Under the pieces are notes generated by a model that was not told where the DNA came from, made no database searches, and saw only the letters and a program-made list of their open reading frames with translations. 64,000 nt of DNA from Mytilisepta virgata (taxonomy: Eukaryota; Mollusca; Bivalvia; Mytilida; Mytilidae): assembly GCA_028015205.1 (NCBI GenBank), contig CM051516.1, positions 46,194,230 to 46,258,229 of the forward strand. Direction: 5' to 3'. Both the position numbers and the translations under genes were made by a program. This document shows, one piece after another, positions 24,901 through 30,961 of the stretch (within the stretch, counting starts at the first letter, position 1; each line of letters begins with the position of its first letter).

Positions 24901-27900
24901 ATGAAACTTTCTCTGTGCATTAACCTTAATGCAAAGGTGTGCATATATATTTCATTTTTAGAAAATTTTAAATTTATAAAAAAAAATGAAATTTTTGAAA
25001 AAAAGGGGGGGTTCAAAACTTCTATCCTCAACTACTCCATAACCACTATAAGCAATTTGATGAAACTTTCTCTGTGCATTAATGCAAAGGTGTGCATATA
25101 TATTTCATTTTTAGAACATTTTAATATATTTTGTAAAAATTGATGTCCGCAGGCGACACATGTCTTCCTTGGAAGACTCACACATTTTTTTATGACAGTC
25201 TGTATGAATTTCAGTAATTGATATGTTGAATAATATAACTGTTCTTCTATTACAGGTTGGTTTGGCTGTAGATGATATCAAGGCAGTACAGGAACAAGCA
25301 GCTTTGAAGAGAATGGCTATGCAGGTTCTGTACACTACATGTACATTCTTAGTGTCTTAGATCTATACGTTTAATTGGGAAATAGTTTTAAAATCGAATG
25401 GCTATCAGACCGTAGAAATTTGCCGGTTTTCAGAGGTTCCGGTCTACTGAAAACCGACCAGAAGTAAATAAATTGAAATATCCAAGGCATGAAAATTGCA
25501 AAATTACTACATTTGCATGTTTTTTCCTTAAATGTTACTAAATCGTAGTCTTTTAGCTTCGATGTTATTTTTGGTAAAAACAGATGTTACAAACTGTTAT
25601 TTAAACGGGAGTTTTTCCAGTACATACCAATGAGGCTTTGTTTAAAATACCCTTCTCAATGAAGATAATGAGAGCTTGGCCATTTTTAGAGGTGTATTTG
25701 ACAGGAATATATATGTTTAGGATCACAAATGATCTCCTGTATTCGGAATTCATAGGGGCCGGTTTTTTTAGGACTTTTTTACTTGAAAATATAGGTGAAA
25801 ATTACGCACCAGAATAAAGCGTTCGGTTTTACGGAGGAATCCGGTTTTCAGAGGGGCCAGTTTAGGGGAGTTTCACTGTATATGGTCATTAATTATGTTG
25901 GCTTTACGGAGTTCAACTGACTTTAAACTTGATAAAACAAAGGTTAGTACCATTCTGGTTCACATTTTTGATAACAATCCTATATTAGATTTGATATCAA
26001 TAAAATAGTTGAATTTATATTTCTCTAAGTTATCTAGGGCTATAAGAATATATATATGAAAGATTTTTAACCGGATTTTCATAGGAAAATATCGGTTATT
26101 AAATTGGTGATGTACGGCGGGCGGCCGGGCGGGCGGGCGGGCGGGCGGGCGGACGGGCGGACGGGCGGCTGCCAAACAATAACTTATGAACTGTTCAACC
26201 AAAGCTTTTCAAATTTTAATATGTTGTTACTGATGACAAAATGGAGGTCAAGTTCGATATTGACGATTTTCACTTTCACCGTTCAAGAGTTATGGTTCTT
26301 GAAAGATTGAAAAATGGCTTTTCCAGTGGTGTCCGTGTGATAACTTATGAACTGTTCAACCAAAGCTTTTCAAATTTTAATATGTTGTTACTGATGACAA
26401 AATGGAGGTCAAGTTCGATATTGATGATTTTCACTTTCACCGTTCAGGAGTTATGGTTCTTGAACGATTGAAAAATGGCTTTCCCAGTGGTGTCCGTGTG
26501 ATAACTTATGAACTGTTCAACCAAAGCTTTTCAAATTTTAATATGTTGTTACTGATGACAAAATGGAGGTCATGTTCGATATTGACGATTTTCACTTTCA
26601 CCGTTCAGGAGTTATGGTTCTTGAAAGATTGAAAAATGGCTATCCCAGTGGTGTCCGTGTGATAACTTATGAACTGTTCAACCAAAGCTTTTCAAATTTT
26701 AATATGTTGTTACTGATGACAAAATGGAGATCAAGTTCGATATTGACGATTTTCACTTTCACCGTTCAAGAGTTATGGTTCTTGAAAGATTGAAAAATGG
26801 CTTTTTCAGTGGTGTCCGTGTGATAACTTATGAACTGTTCAACCAAAGCTTTTCAAATTTTAATATGTTGTTACTGATGACAAAATGGAGGTCAAATTCG
26901 ATATTGACGATTTTCACTTTCACCGTTCAGGAGTTATGGTTCTTGAAAGATTGAAAAATGGCTTTCCGAGTGGTGTCCGTGTGATAACTTATGAACTGTT
27001 CAACCAAAGCTTTTCAAATTTTAATATGTTGTTACTGATGACAAAATGGAGGTCAAGTTCGATATTGACGATTTCCACTTTCACCGTTCCGATATTGACG
27101 ATTTTCACTTTCACCGTTCAGGAGTTATGGTTCTAAAAAATTGAAAAAAGGCAGTTCAAGTCGTCGTTTCCATGCAAAGGTCATTTGTTGCAGGAAAATC
27201 CGGTTTGCTGTCATTCGACAGCCTCTTGTTATTCATCTCTTCACAACACAGATGCACCCACTTGTAGGTATCTGGCTAAATAAAAACCTCAAAATTTGAT
27301 ATTTTGGTATTAAAAAGGAACATAACTTTTTGGAAATTAAAAAAGTGAAATATTTCAATCTTGTCTTGCTTTAAATAATTATTCTTTAGGCCTTTTATTT
27401 TTAATTAATTGGTTTACGGATTTTTTTTTTAAAAATAGGGTCTGTCTGTCGGAAAAAAAAACAAAAAAAAAAGAGGGAAAATCGTGTACTTTTGAACTAT
27501 CTTGGTTATATTGCCAAATATACAAAGGTTGCAAATGATTTGAAACCCAAATGTCAGAACATCTATCTTGAAAGGTGTTGTTCAGTAGACCATTCCCTTT
27601 TTATGGGACCCGACTACGACAATATAAAATGAGTGGATTCGATATCTTACGGAATCAAGATATTCATACAAAACGAACTTAAAAGCCGCATGGATTCTAA
27701 CAGGAAATTCGTTTCATAAAACTTGTTTCGCAAATTGGCATCAACTAACGGCTATAAATAGATTTTTTTTGGATCATGTTTGTAAGTATTTTTATAATGG
27801 ATAATCAATTTTTAGACGAATTGGAACATAATCTTAAATGAAATTATGATGCAAAAAGGATTTTAATTTATTTTTATCTTTTGGATGGCTGATTTCAGAG

Positions 27901-30900
27901 GGTCGGCGGTAATAAAAAACCCAAATTTTCAATTTTATTTTTTTCTTCAAATCAGCAAAATTGGGTCGGCGGATTCGTAAACCAACTAATTAAAAATAAA
28001 TGGCCTTAATGCTTAAAGTAGAAATAATTTTCTTGAAGCATATTTTAGTGAATGGAAAGGAAATTTTCTTATTATCAAGAAGTATAAATTTGAACATTTT
28101 ATATTCAAAGAAGGATTATTTTGAATTGAATATCTTTGATATCTTATTAATGCAAAAAAAATCTTAAACCCTCATCATGCTTTTGTCAAAAGAGGTATGA
28201 TCAAGTTTCGTATTAAGATCCAGAATAATAAGTTGAGTGATTCATGGTCATTGGGTACATGTTGGGCAGTAACAAATATCTATCAAAGAATAAATATTCA
28301 TGCCTTAGTTACAATGTTTATACACTACAGATAGTTTAGAATTTAAGTGTGCAAGCCATTTGTAATGTTGCCAAAAAAACGTTGATAACAACATTACTTC
28401 AGAAATTGATTCTGAATCAGTCAGAGCACTAAATGGAAGGAATGCTTATACAGATAGTAAACCAAAATATTTAACCACCATGATTACTGAACTACAAATA
28501 TGTAAAAATTATCATCACCAATATTTTACACAGGAATGGCATAAGTTGAATATTGTGTTATGCTACCTTCACATACACAGATTTTTCTTACGCATCCTTA
28601 CATATGGCACAAATTCGTAAAAGTACATGGATCCTTACGATTTGGCCACTTTTATGAGCAATTTGAGAGTGGTTACGAGTTTTATTATTATGATGTATTT
28701 ATGGCAAAAATAAATGATTTGTTCCGAGTTACCACAGATAATTACGAGCAAGTTACAACATTTTACAAGCTTTTTATGGATTCTTGCGATTCGTCTAAGC
28801 TGTTATGTGTAAATTACGACCTGTTAACATGTTGTTACGAATAGTTGCGAATTAGTTATGAGTATTTACGAGTCCTTATGTTTTTTGCCAAAAAAAAGTA
28901 TGCAATTCTCTATGTATCATCATTTGACAACTGACATCCGGCGAGACAATTTTTATACCTTTCCTAATTCGTGAAGTATACCTATGTATTCCTAAAGTAC
29001 TCGTATTATCACTTGAGCACTCGTAATAATCCTTAAACAAATCGTAAAACAAATTGTTTATGAGACATTTACAGATTCAGGCAAGTAGTTTACAGAGGGT
29101 TACATGTTTTTGCGACAGCTTTACGATACTTACGGATTGATAAAAGTTATTTACAGAAAATGTAATCCGTGGACAATTGCAAAAAATTTTTTTTGTTTTT
29201 TTACATGTCAAAAAATGTGCCTCTACTTTCATGGATCCTCAAGAGAGTCTGTGAGTTGTGATGAGTCATTAAGGGATACCAACGAGTAGTGTATGGATGC
29301 TTGTGATTGACTACAAGTTGGGGATCCGTAAGGAGTCATGAGAAAAATCCGTGTGTTTGAAGGGGGTATTAGGATCCATGAATTTGGTAGCCTCATAATG
29401 TTAATTTTCACAAAACTCTGAAATGATCCTCATTGAAGTAAATGAAGCCACAGAAAATTAAACAAGCCAATGGATTAGCTAATGTTTTTGATGGCTTTAT
29501 TTGTGCTGCTTGAAATTGCATATGGATTTGCAAATTTTTAACAGGTTGAGCTAGCTCTAGATGTTGAAAGGATTGTTCCTGAATTTATAAGAAGACGGTT
29601 TGTGGTACAAAAACAGAAAATTAAACCAAATGAAAGGACATTGAATCCATTCAAAAAGTTGTCTGCAGTTGAGGCTGGAGATTTGTCTTCAGCTGCTATA
29701 TCTAAAGCATTGAATCCGGAGTTGGTAAGTATATACATTAGTTTGTAATTCTCAATTTGAGAGGAAGTGAGGTTTAAGAAGGTTTGGGATTAATTAGATC
29801 TTTGTTTTGCATGAATCTCCTTTCAATGAATTACAATTACTGTTGCACAGTTTTAAAATTGCAGTGACTATTTTGGTCCTATGCCCTGTGTACTTGCTCA
29901 GAATTTGATGTAAGAGATATTTTAAGAATTTCCCATCATTATATAGATAGTTCTATAAATTCAAACATTTGTGCATGGGTTTATTATTCTGATTCTTATT
30001 GCTAGATTAATTCAGGCTGTTGATGTACTTTATGTGATAGAATATGATACATAAAATCAAAATTCATTTTTTCTATTAATGATCTTCATTATGTAAAATG
30101 TTTTACAAGAATAAGAAACTTGCCATATGATCCCGTGGGAAAAACCATATTGTACCACTGAAGAATCACATGATCTCAATAAACAACTGCCATAAAAAAA
30201 AACAATATAAGATAAATAGATATACAATACACAGTAATTGTCGGAAAGTATAAAATTTATTTGGGTGAGCTTAAGAAACATGAGAAAAGGCGAGCTTTAG
30301 TGAGCCTTTTCCCCATGTTTTGCAGCGAGCCCAAACAAATTTTATATTTTCCGACAATGATTTTGTATTGTCTTTATCCTGCAATCCGCTTGAGATGCGT
30401 AAAATGCCTTAAAATTACGCTAGAAGTTGAAATTCAACTGCAGTGAAAACGCAGGAAATGCCACAACATCATCTGGTACATTCACTACGCTCTTTGCTCT
30501 CTTCATGTATACAAGTACCAGTATATTAGGTCATTAACCTAATACAACTAAAGTTTATTCTACCCCTTTTAATAGACCCGAAATCGCTTGATTGCAACAT
30601 AGAATATGATATGGGTTTTTTGTCTTGCCTGCATGAATGGCACAAAAGGCAAGATCAAGGTATTACTTTCTAAAACTATTTGAAAACCTTAATAACTATG
30701 ATAATGTATATGTTATTTGCTTCTAGATTTCATGAAAACATAAACCAATCATACATTGAACTAATGCTGTTTCAGGATGAAATTGAAAAGGTACAAGAAG
30801 GTCAAGAAGCCATACAGAAAGACGTAAAGAAATTAAAACAGAATATCAAAGAGATACAGGCACAGAATAATAAATTGGAGTCCATGATCATGGCCTTGCT

Positions 30901-30961
30901 GAACAAAGAAGGTGTTGGCTTTGAAGAGGAAGATTTTCAAGATGCTGAAAATTTGCAATAA
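862..30961 (+). CDS. TRPA1: TRPA1-type ankyrin TRP cation channel, 3' part (12 exons)
   Basis: Twelve exons with consistent phases join to 585 residues plus a TAA stop: 862-998, 2624-2745, 4331-4483, 5079-5176, 8386-8555, 9370-9493, 11389-11520, 12304-12504, 20406-20591, 25256-25324, 29545-29724, 30776-30961. Order of domains seen: a final ankyrin repeat (TPLHLGCRYGHSDVV), a linker, S1 to S6, a pore segment with MIGEFEY, the post-S6 helix VGLAVDDIKAVQEQA followed by LKRMAMQVEL, and a C-terminal coiled coil. The VGLAV-DI-VQ-A-LKR-AMQVEL run is characteristic of TRPA1. Known TRPA1 channels are tetrameric plasma-membrane Ca2+-permeable channels that sense irritants or temperature; the stimulus for this copy cannot be read from sequence. 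The upstream ankyrin exons are outside the window. It could be a TRPA paralogue rather than the strict TRPA1 orthologue. Confidence 0.9.
1586..2442 (+). mobile_element. Helentron-like non-autonomous element, family E, copy 1
   Basis: Begins after five Ts with AGCTC and a 5' hairpin (agctcataggccaggtgagct). Ends with the subterminal CAGGTGAG, a 3' hairpin (aggctcaggtgagcct) and CTAG. The core has decayed tandem copies with phrases such as caactttcaacctttggtt. The ends match the better copies at 13193, 17025 and 20655. No coding capacity. Confidence 0.65.
2624..2745 (+). CDS. TRPA1: TRPA1-like exon: post-ankyrin linker
   Basis: Follows tattatag and ends before GTGAGT. Encodes IDVAYEIVNSEYWEDALRN and then TTPMRRLIKKMP, the linker between the ankyrin stack and the membrane domain. 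A degenerate rolling-circle type element starts only about 22 bases after the donor. Confidence 0.87.
2767..3508 (+). mobile_element. Helentron-like element, family E, copy 2 (degenerate)
   Basis: Begins after TTTTT with AGCTCACCTGGCC and ends CAGGTGAGAGTCTAG. The 3' hairpin is deleted or decayed, leaving only the CTAG end. The core repeats the wording of copy 1 (gatccacctttggttccggt). It starts about 22 bases downstream of a TRPA1-like splice donor. Confidence 0.6.
3509..4330. other. Intron, no feature seen
   Basis: AT-rich intron sequence between the second and third visible TRPA1-like exons. I see no exon, RNA gene or clear element in it. Confidence 0.5.
4331..4483 (+). CDS. TRPA1: TRPA1-like exon: pre-S1 linker
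   Basis: Acceptor tatatag, donor GTAAAA. Encodes DVAEAVFLRCMTDN, then YAVWFNYEFLDD. TRPA1 proteins have the same arrangement of MP-VA--L-RC and a F-YEFLDD element in the linker before S1. Phase 1 at both ends agrees with the neighbours. Confidence 0.88.
5079..5176 (+). CDS. TRPA1: TRPA1-like exon: pre-S1 linker, second part
   Basis: Acceptor tattttag, donor GTAAAT. Encodes GSVYGEDFKLNEKAKAYTTD and ends NHPLMIM, which leads into the pre-S1 segment of the next exon. Phase 1 in, phase 0 out. The following intron (5177-8385) carries an antisense LINE remnant. Confidence 0.87.
5549..5583. repeat. Hairpin CCTTGGCGA...TCGCCAAGG
   Basis: Perfect 9-base inverted repeat with a 10-base loop. A related string (gttgtcgccaaggcttc) lies at about 8305, on the other side of the LINE remnant, so the two may be the 5' hairpin and 3' end of one decayed element into which the LINE inserted. 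That link is only inferred. Confidence 0.4.
6126..8065 (-). mobile_element. 5'-truncated LINE (L1/Tx1-like) reverse transcriptase remnant
   Basis: Minus-strand reading from about 8044 gives the RT palm and thumb: GWISKPVWLQHSVRQGCPC, then SQLADDTTLFL, where ADD is the catalytic motif, then GLQLNKNKTEGIWIGKL. After one in-frame TAA near 7597 the same frame continues with LNWENKIEKAKNLIKSWNKR, FKFIWNSKQDKVKR and EGGLKMIDLKSY, typical of the L1/Tx1 thumb and C-terminal region. The C-terminal cysteine motif is inverted (6422-6476), and the tail continues to about 6126 (YWDLNILMTIISFSIYKAFY). The endonuclease and first RT motifs are missing. It is inactive and antisense to the host gene. Confidence 0.85.
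8386..8555 (+). CDS. TRPA1: TRPA1-like exon: pre-S1 and S1
   Basis: Acceptor ccattag, donor GTAAGT. Encodes the pre-S1 motif LLAHPLVTALLRHKWNSFGR and then a hydrophobic S1 helix (YYINFFVYAVFLTFLTGYIV). The L-HP----L---KW--FGR pattern is diagnostic for TRPA. It ends with TA, completed by T in the next exon. Confidence 0.9.
8556..9369. other. Intron, no feature seen
   Basis: AT-rich intron between the S1 and S2 exons. No element, RNA gene or exon could be supported. Confidence 0.5.
9370..9493 (+). CDS. TRPA1: TRPA1-like exon: S1-S2 loop and S2
   Basis: Acceptor acatttag, donor GTAGGT. Encodes an extracellular loop with NQTDPNISCENV (two N-glycosylation sequons, NQT and NIS) and the start of S2, KYVIMALAAWNLLRE. 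Confidence 0.88.
9494..11388. other. Intron, no feature seen
   Basis: About 1.9 kb of AT-rich intron. Between 10300 and 10760 phrases such as aaaatcagtaccaaat and agaaaattgac recur loosely, which may be an old, very decayed tandem repeat. Nothing else is supported. Confidence 0.4.
11389..11520 (+). CDS. TRPA1: TRPA1-like exon: S2-S3 loop and S3
   Basis: Acceptor ttttttcag, donor GTAAGT. Encodes LLQIYQAKLHYLGWENLIEW and then hydrophobic S3 (VTYVCALLLVIDF). E-Q---K--YL---N-IEW is a TRPA-conserved pattern. Confidence 0.9.
11690..11900 (+). mobile_element. Possible decayed family E fragment
   Basis: Contains tatcacttggtttccatcc, then gtaaactttttcaaagatct and ccaattgaatgaaac, in the same order as the 5' part of family E elements (catcacttggcgtcc, microsatellite, tttttcaaa, ccaattgaacc). 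No terminal hairpins remain. Confidence 0.3.
12304..12504 (+). CDS. TRPA1: TRPA1-like exon: S4, S4-S5 linker and S5
   Basis: Acceptor ttttacag, donor GTAAGT. Encodes DWQWSLGATAIFLAWIELVL (S4 entry), FPALGIYVVMFKDIL (S4-S5 linker) and a long hydrophobic S5 (FFIVFVLFIVAFALGFY). FP--GIYVVMF is strongly conserved in TRPA1. The next intron is nearly 7.9 kb and filled with repeats. Confidence 0.92.
12606..15064 (+). mobile_element. Helentron-like element, family F, copy 1 (with nested E element)
   Basis: Starts with a near-perfect hairpin (acgaccgcaaaa / ttttgcggtcgt) followed by a GTCGTC microsatellite. Ends with the subterminal CTGCGGTCGTAT, which is complementary to the 5' end, then GCTGCGCCCAGCGGAGCA and a T run. 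The core repeats a ~260-base unit: ggggttctttgatatgccga recurs near 13016, 14056 and, less exactly, 14314. A family E element is nested at 13193-13970. No coding capacity. Confidence 0.7.
13193..13970 (+). mobile_element. Helentron-like element, family E, copy 3 (nested)
   Basis: Starts AGCTCACCTGGCC with a 5' hairpin to GGCCATGTGAGCT, then a GTCCGTCC microsatellite. The core has monomers with exact 166-base spacing (tctttcag at 13529, 13695 and 13861). The end is CAGGTGAGC, hairpin aggctcctgggagcct, then CTGG. Flanking bases are Ts on both sides, and the unfilled site is visible in the neighbouring repeat units near 14226 and 14488. Confidence 0.8.
15205..15465 (+). repeat. tRNA-derived SINE
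   Basis: The head resembles a tRNA gene: an A-box-like gtgaccaagtgg near 15211 and a B box ggttgtgagttcgaatttca near 15273. The body and tail (ggttctcaggggactcc, ccaataaaaactggccacc, aaatagccaaatgtgctgaa) match a SINE tail I recall from bivalve genomes. It ends in an A-rich aaacaaacaaac. It sits in a TRPA1-like intron just right of the family F element. Confidence 0.72.
15549..16024. mobile_element. MITE with TA-flanked terminal inverted repeats (pogo/mariner-like)
   Basis: The left end tacagttgaactttggtagc and the right end (read on the minus strand) tacagtaaaactttgatggc form an inverted repeat of about 24 bases with few mismatches. TA lies at both ends, the target preferred by Tc1/mariner transposons. 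The element is 476 bases and non-coding. The CAGT-AACTTTG start resembles pogo/Tigger-type ends. Confidence 0.6.
16037..16685 (+). mobile_element. Helentron-like element, family E, copy 4
   Basis: Starts AGCTCAATTGGGCT with a weak hairpin partner (ggccatgtgagct), then catcacctggcgtccatcg. It carries three to four diverged copies of the family monomer (ccaagatggcggcaagagcc, then tttaacataggactctatgg). Ends GAGGTGAGC, hairpin aggctcctgggagct, CTAG and a T run. Confidence 0.72.
16801..16933 (+). repeat. Direct repeat, left copy flanking E copy 5
   Basis: 133 bases (aatccaaagatactaatatt to actcataac) repeated nearly exactly at 19086-19234. The left copy lacks a 15-base segment (acgcatttcaaggag) present in the right copy. 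Confidence 0.8.
17025..18941 (+). mobile_element. Helentron-like element, family E, copy 5 (long)
   Basis: Starts AGCTCACCTGGCC with hairpin partner GGCCATGTGAGCT, then a GTCGTC microsatellite. The core contains diverged tandem units: the phrase catttaggagttattgccc and its variants fall at about 17723, 17884, 18208 and 18368, spacing ~160 or multiples. Ends CAGGTGAGC, hairpin aggctctggtgagcct, then CTTG and Ts. It is bracketed by a ~135-base direct repeat. Confidence 0.75.
19086..19234 (+). repeat. Direct repeat, right copy flanking E copy 5
   Basis: 149 bases matching 16801-16933, with a 15-base insertion after gctgtatacg. The two copies are too long to be a target-site duplication. Confidence 0.8.
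19235..20405. other. Intron, no feature seen
   Basis: Intron sequence before the pore exon. A minus-strand open frame at 19465-19827 has no recognisable domain. I see no terminal repeats or RNA gene. Confidence 0.4.
20406..20591 (+). CDS. TRPA1: TRPA1-like exon: pore loop and S6
   Basis: Acceptor gatttcag, donor GTAAGT. Encodes the pore helix and filter (SLIKTTVMMIGEFEYDSIF) and S6 (VLFVVFMVIMSIIIMNLL). The filter position reads GE where vertebrate TRPA1 has GD, so an acidic residue is kept. I recall a GE filter from other invertebrate TRPA channels. Confidence 0.92.
20655..23016 (+). mobile_element. Helentron-like element, family E, copy 6, with 166-bp tandem array
   Basis: Starts AGCTCACCTGACCC with hairpin partner GGGTCAAGTGAGCT, then cgtccgttgtccgtcgtcc. 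The core is a regular array of 166-base monomers: the string ccatcatccaag or ccataatccaag starts at 20861 and the last at 22853, exactly 12 x 166 bases. Ends CAGGTGAGC, hairpin aggctcttgagagcct, CTAG and TTTT. It lies 64 bases after the S6 exon. Confidence 0.82.
20770..22870 (+). repeat. Tandem array, about 13 copies of a 166-bp monomer
   Basis: Each monomer carries gaatgttccttatgaggtgc, ccaagatggccgcc, cttagtttaacatagg and cctatgggaaatgcataca. Variant markers (cagaggg, ccgttgaa, tgacccactt) recur with a partial three-monomer (498-base) order. The many short minus-strand frames here are products of the repeat, not genes. Confidence 0.9.
23286..24196 (+). mobile_element. Helentron-like element, family F, copy 2
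   Basis: 5' hairpin (cgaccgcaaaat / tttttgcggtcg) followed by ggcgtcgtcgtcc; ends CTGCGGTCGTATCCAGCTGC, GCTCAGCGAAGCA and Ts. Internal sequence matches the left and right parts of copy 1 (tttggttttcgcact; gaatataaattcaaatcat). It also holds an inverted pair (agggaggtaatcc / gattacctccct) and a G homopolymer near 23828. Confidence 0.7.
24257..25183 (+). mobile_element. Helentron-like element, family G, with ~160-bp tandem core
   Basis: 5' hairpin (tgtgtcg at 24257 / cgacaca at 24281), then a TGCGTCTTGCGTC microsatellite. Five units start with tctatcctcaactact at 24374, 24535, 24699, 24862 and 25021 (spacing 159-164). The subterminal ccgcaggcgacac (25147-25159) is the exact complement of the 5' gtgtcgcctgcgg (24258-24270). 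The 3' hairpin is gtcttccttggaagac (25162-25177), followed by a T run. It ends about 75 bases before the post-S6 exon. Confidence 0.72.
25256..25324 (+). CDS. TRPA1: TRPA1-like exon: post-S6 TRP-like helix
   Basis: A 69-base exon between tattacag and GTTCTG. Encodes VGLAVDDIKAVQEQAALKR then MAMQ, which joins directly to VEL in the next exon to give the MAMQVEL of TRPA1. Phase 0 at both ends. The donor GTTCTG is weak, but the join is unambiguous. Confidence 0.88.
25415..25885. mobile_element. Possible pogo-like MITE, one end recognisable
   Basis: The right end (minus strand: atacagtgaaactcccctaa, then ccctctgaaaaccgg) has the CAGTGAAAC form of pogo/Tigger ends. Related phrases (ccggttttcagagg) occur at the left near 25417, but in direct orientation, so the left end is truncated or rearranged. 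Confidence 0.35.
26069..27228 (+). mobile_element. Helentron-like element, family H, with 161-bp tandem core
   Basis: 5' hairpin (aaccggattttc / gaaaatatcggtt), then a (CGGG)n microsatellite at about 26117-26168. The core is 161-base units beginning ataacttatgaactgttcaa. The subterminal gaaaatccggttt is complementary to the 5' end. The 3' hairpin is gctgtcattcgacagc, followed by CTCTTG. Open frames over this stretch are repeat products. Confidence 0.75.
26176..27130 (+). repeat. Tandem array, about six copies of a 161-bp monomer
   Basis: Copies are near-identical and spaced exactly 161 bases (open frames recur at 26241, 26402, 26563, 26724, 26885). The last copy has a short internal duplication (cgatattgacgatttccac) near 27060-27110. 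Confidence 0.9.
27386..28012. mobile_element. MITE-like element with ~40-bp terminal inverted repeats
   Basis: The left end (aggccttttatttttaatta, then attggtttacgga) matches the reverse complement of the right end near 27965-28010 (aaggccatttatttttaatt, then agttggtttacgaa). About 630 bases, non-coding, AT-rich. Confidence 0.5.
28562..29370. mobile_element. TIR element rich in TTACGA-like motifs
   Basis: The left part (cacagatttttcttacgcat, then ccttacata) is mirrored by the right part read on the minus strand (cacggatttttctcatgact, then ccttacgga). Between them TTACGA-like words and their complements recur many times. Open frames here carry no domain. A non-autonomous DNA transposon is the likeliest reading. 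Confidence 0.45.
29545..29724 (+). CDS. TRPA1: TRPA1-like exon: C-terminal cytosolic domain
   Basis: Acceptor ttaacag, donor GTAAGT. Encodes VELALDVERIVPEFIRRRF, then a basic linker with RTLNPFKKLSAVEAG. Phase 0 at both ends. Confidence 0.88.
30237..30358. repeat. Near-perfect ~120-base hairpin (foldback repeat)
   Basis: The left arm attgtcggaaagtataaaat and the right arm attttatattttccgacaat are complementary, and pairing continues inward through gagcttaagaaacatgagaa to a loop near 30299. Weaker pairing extends outward to about 30209-30384. A related half (tatattttccgacaat) is at about 43242-43257. It lies in the last TRPA1-like intron. Confidence 0.75.
30776..30961 (+). CDS. TRPA1: TRPA1-like last exon: C-terminal coiled coil and stop
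   Basis: Acceptor ctgtttcag; TAA stop at 30959-30961. Encodes EIEKVQEGQEAIQKDVKKLK and further heptads (IKEIQAQNNKLESMIMALL), then an acidic tail ending in DAENLQ. In known TRPA1 structures the C-terminal coiled coil holds the tetramer together. AATAAA hexamers occur downstream, for example at 31346 and 31764, but the true poly(A) site is not determined. Confidence 0.88.
   Translation, partial: DEIEKVQEGQEAIQKDVKKLKQNIKEIQAQNNKLESMIMALLNKEGVGFEEEDFQDAENLQ

Noticed and set aside
26104..27136. Chain of 76-residue plus-strand frames with VITYELFNQSFSNFN
   Set aside because: Repeat at exactly 161 bases inside the family H core; reading frames are a by-product of the tandem array.
28560..28844. 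94-residue frame rich in Y, F and C
   Set aside because: Caused by the dense TTACGA-like words of a TIR element.
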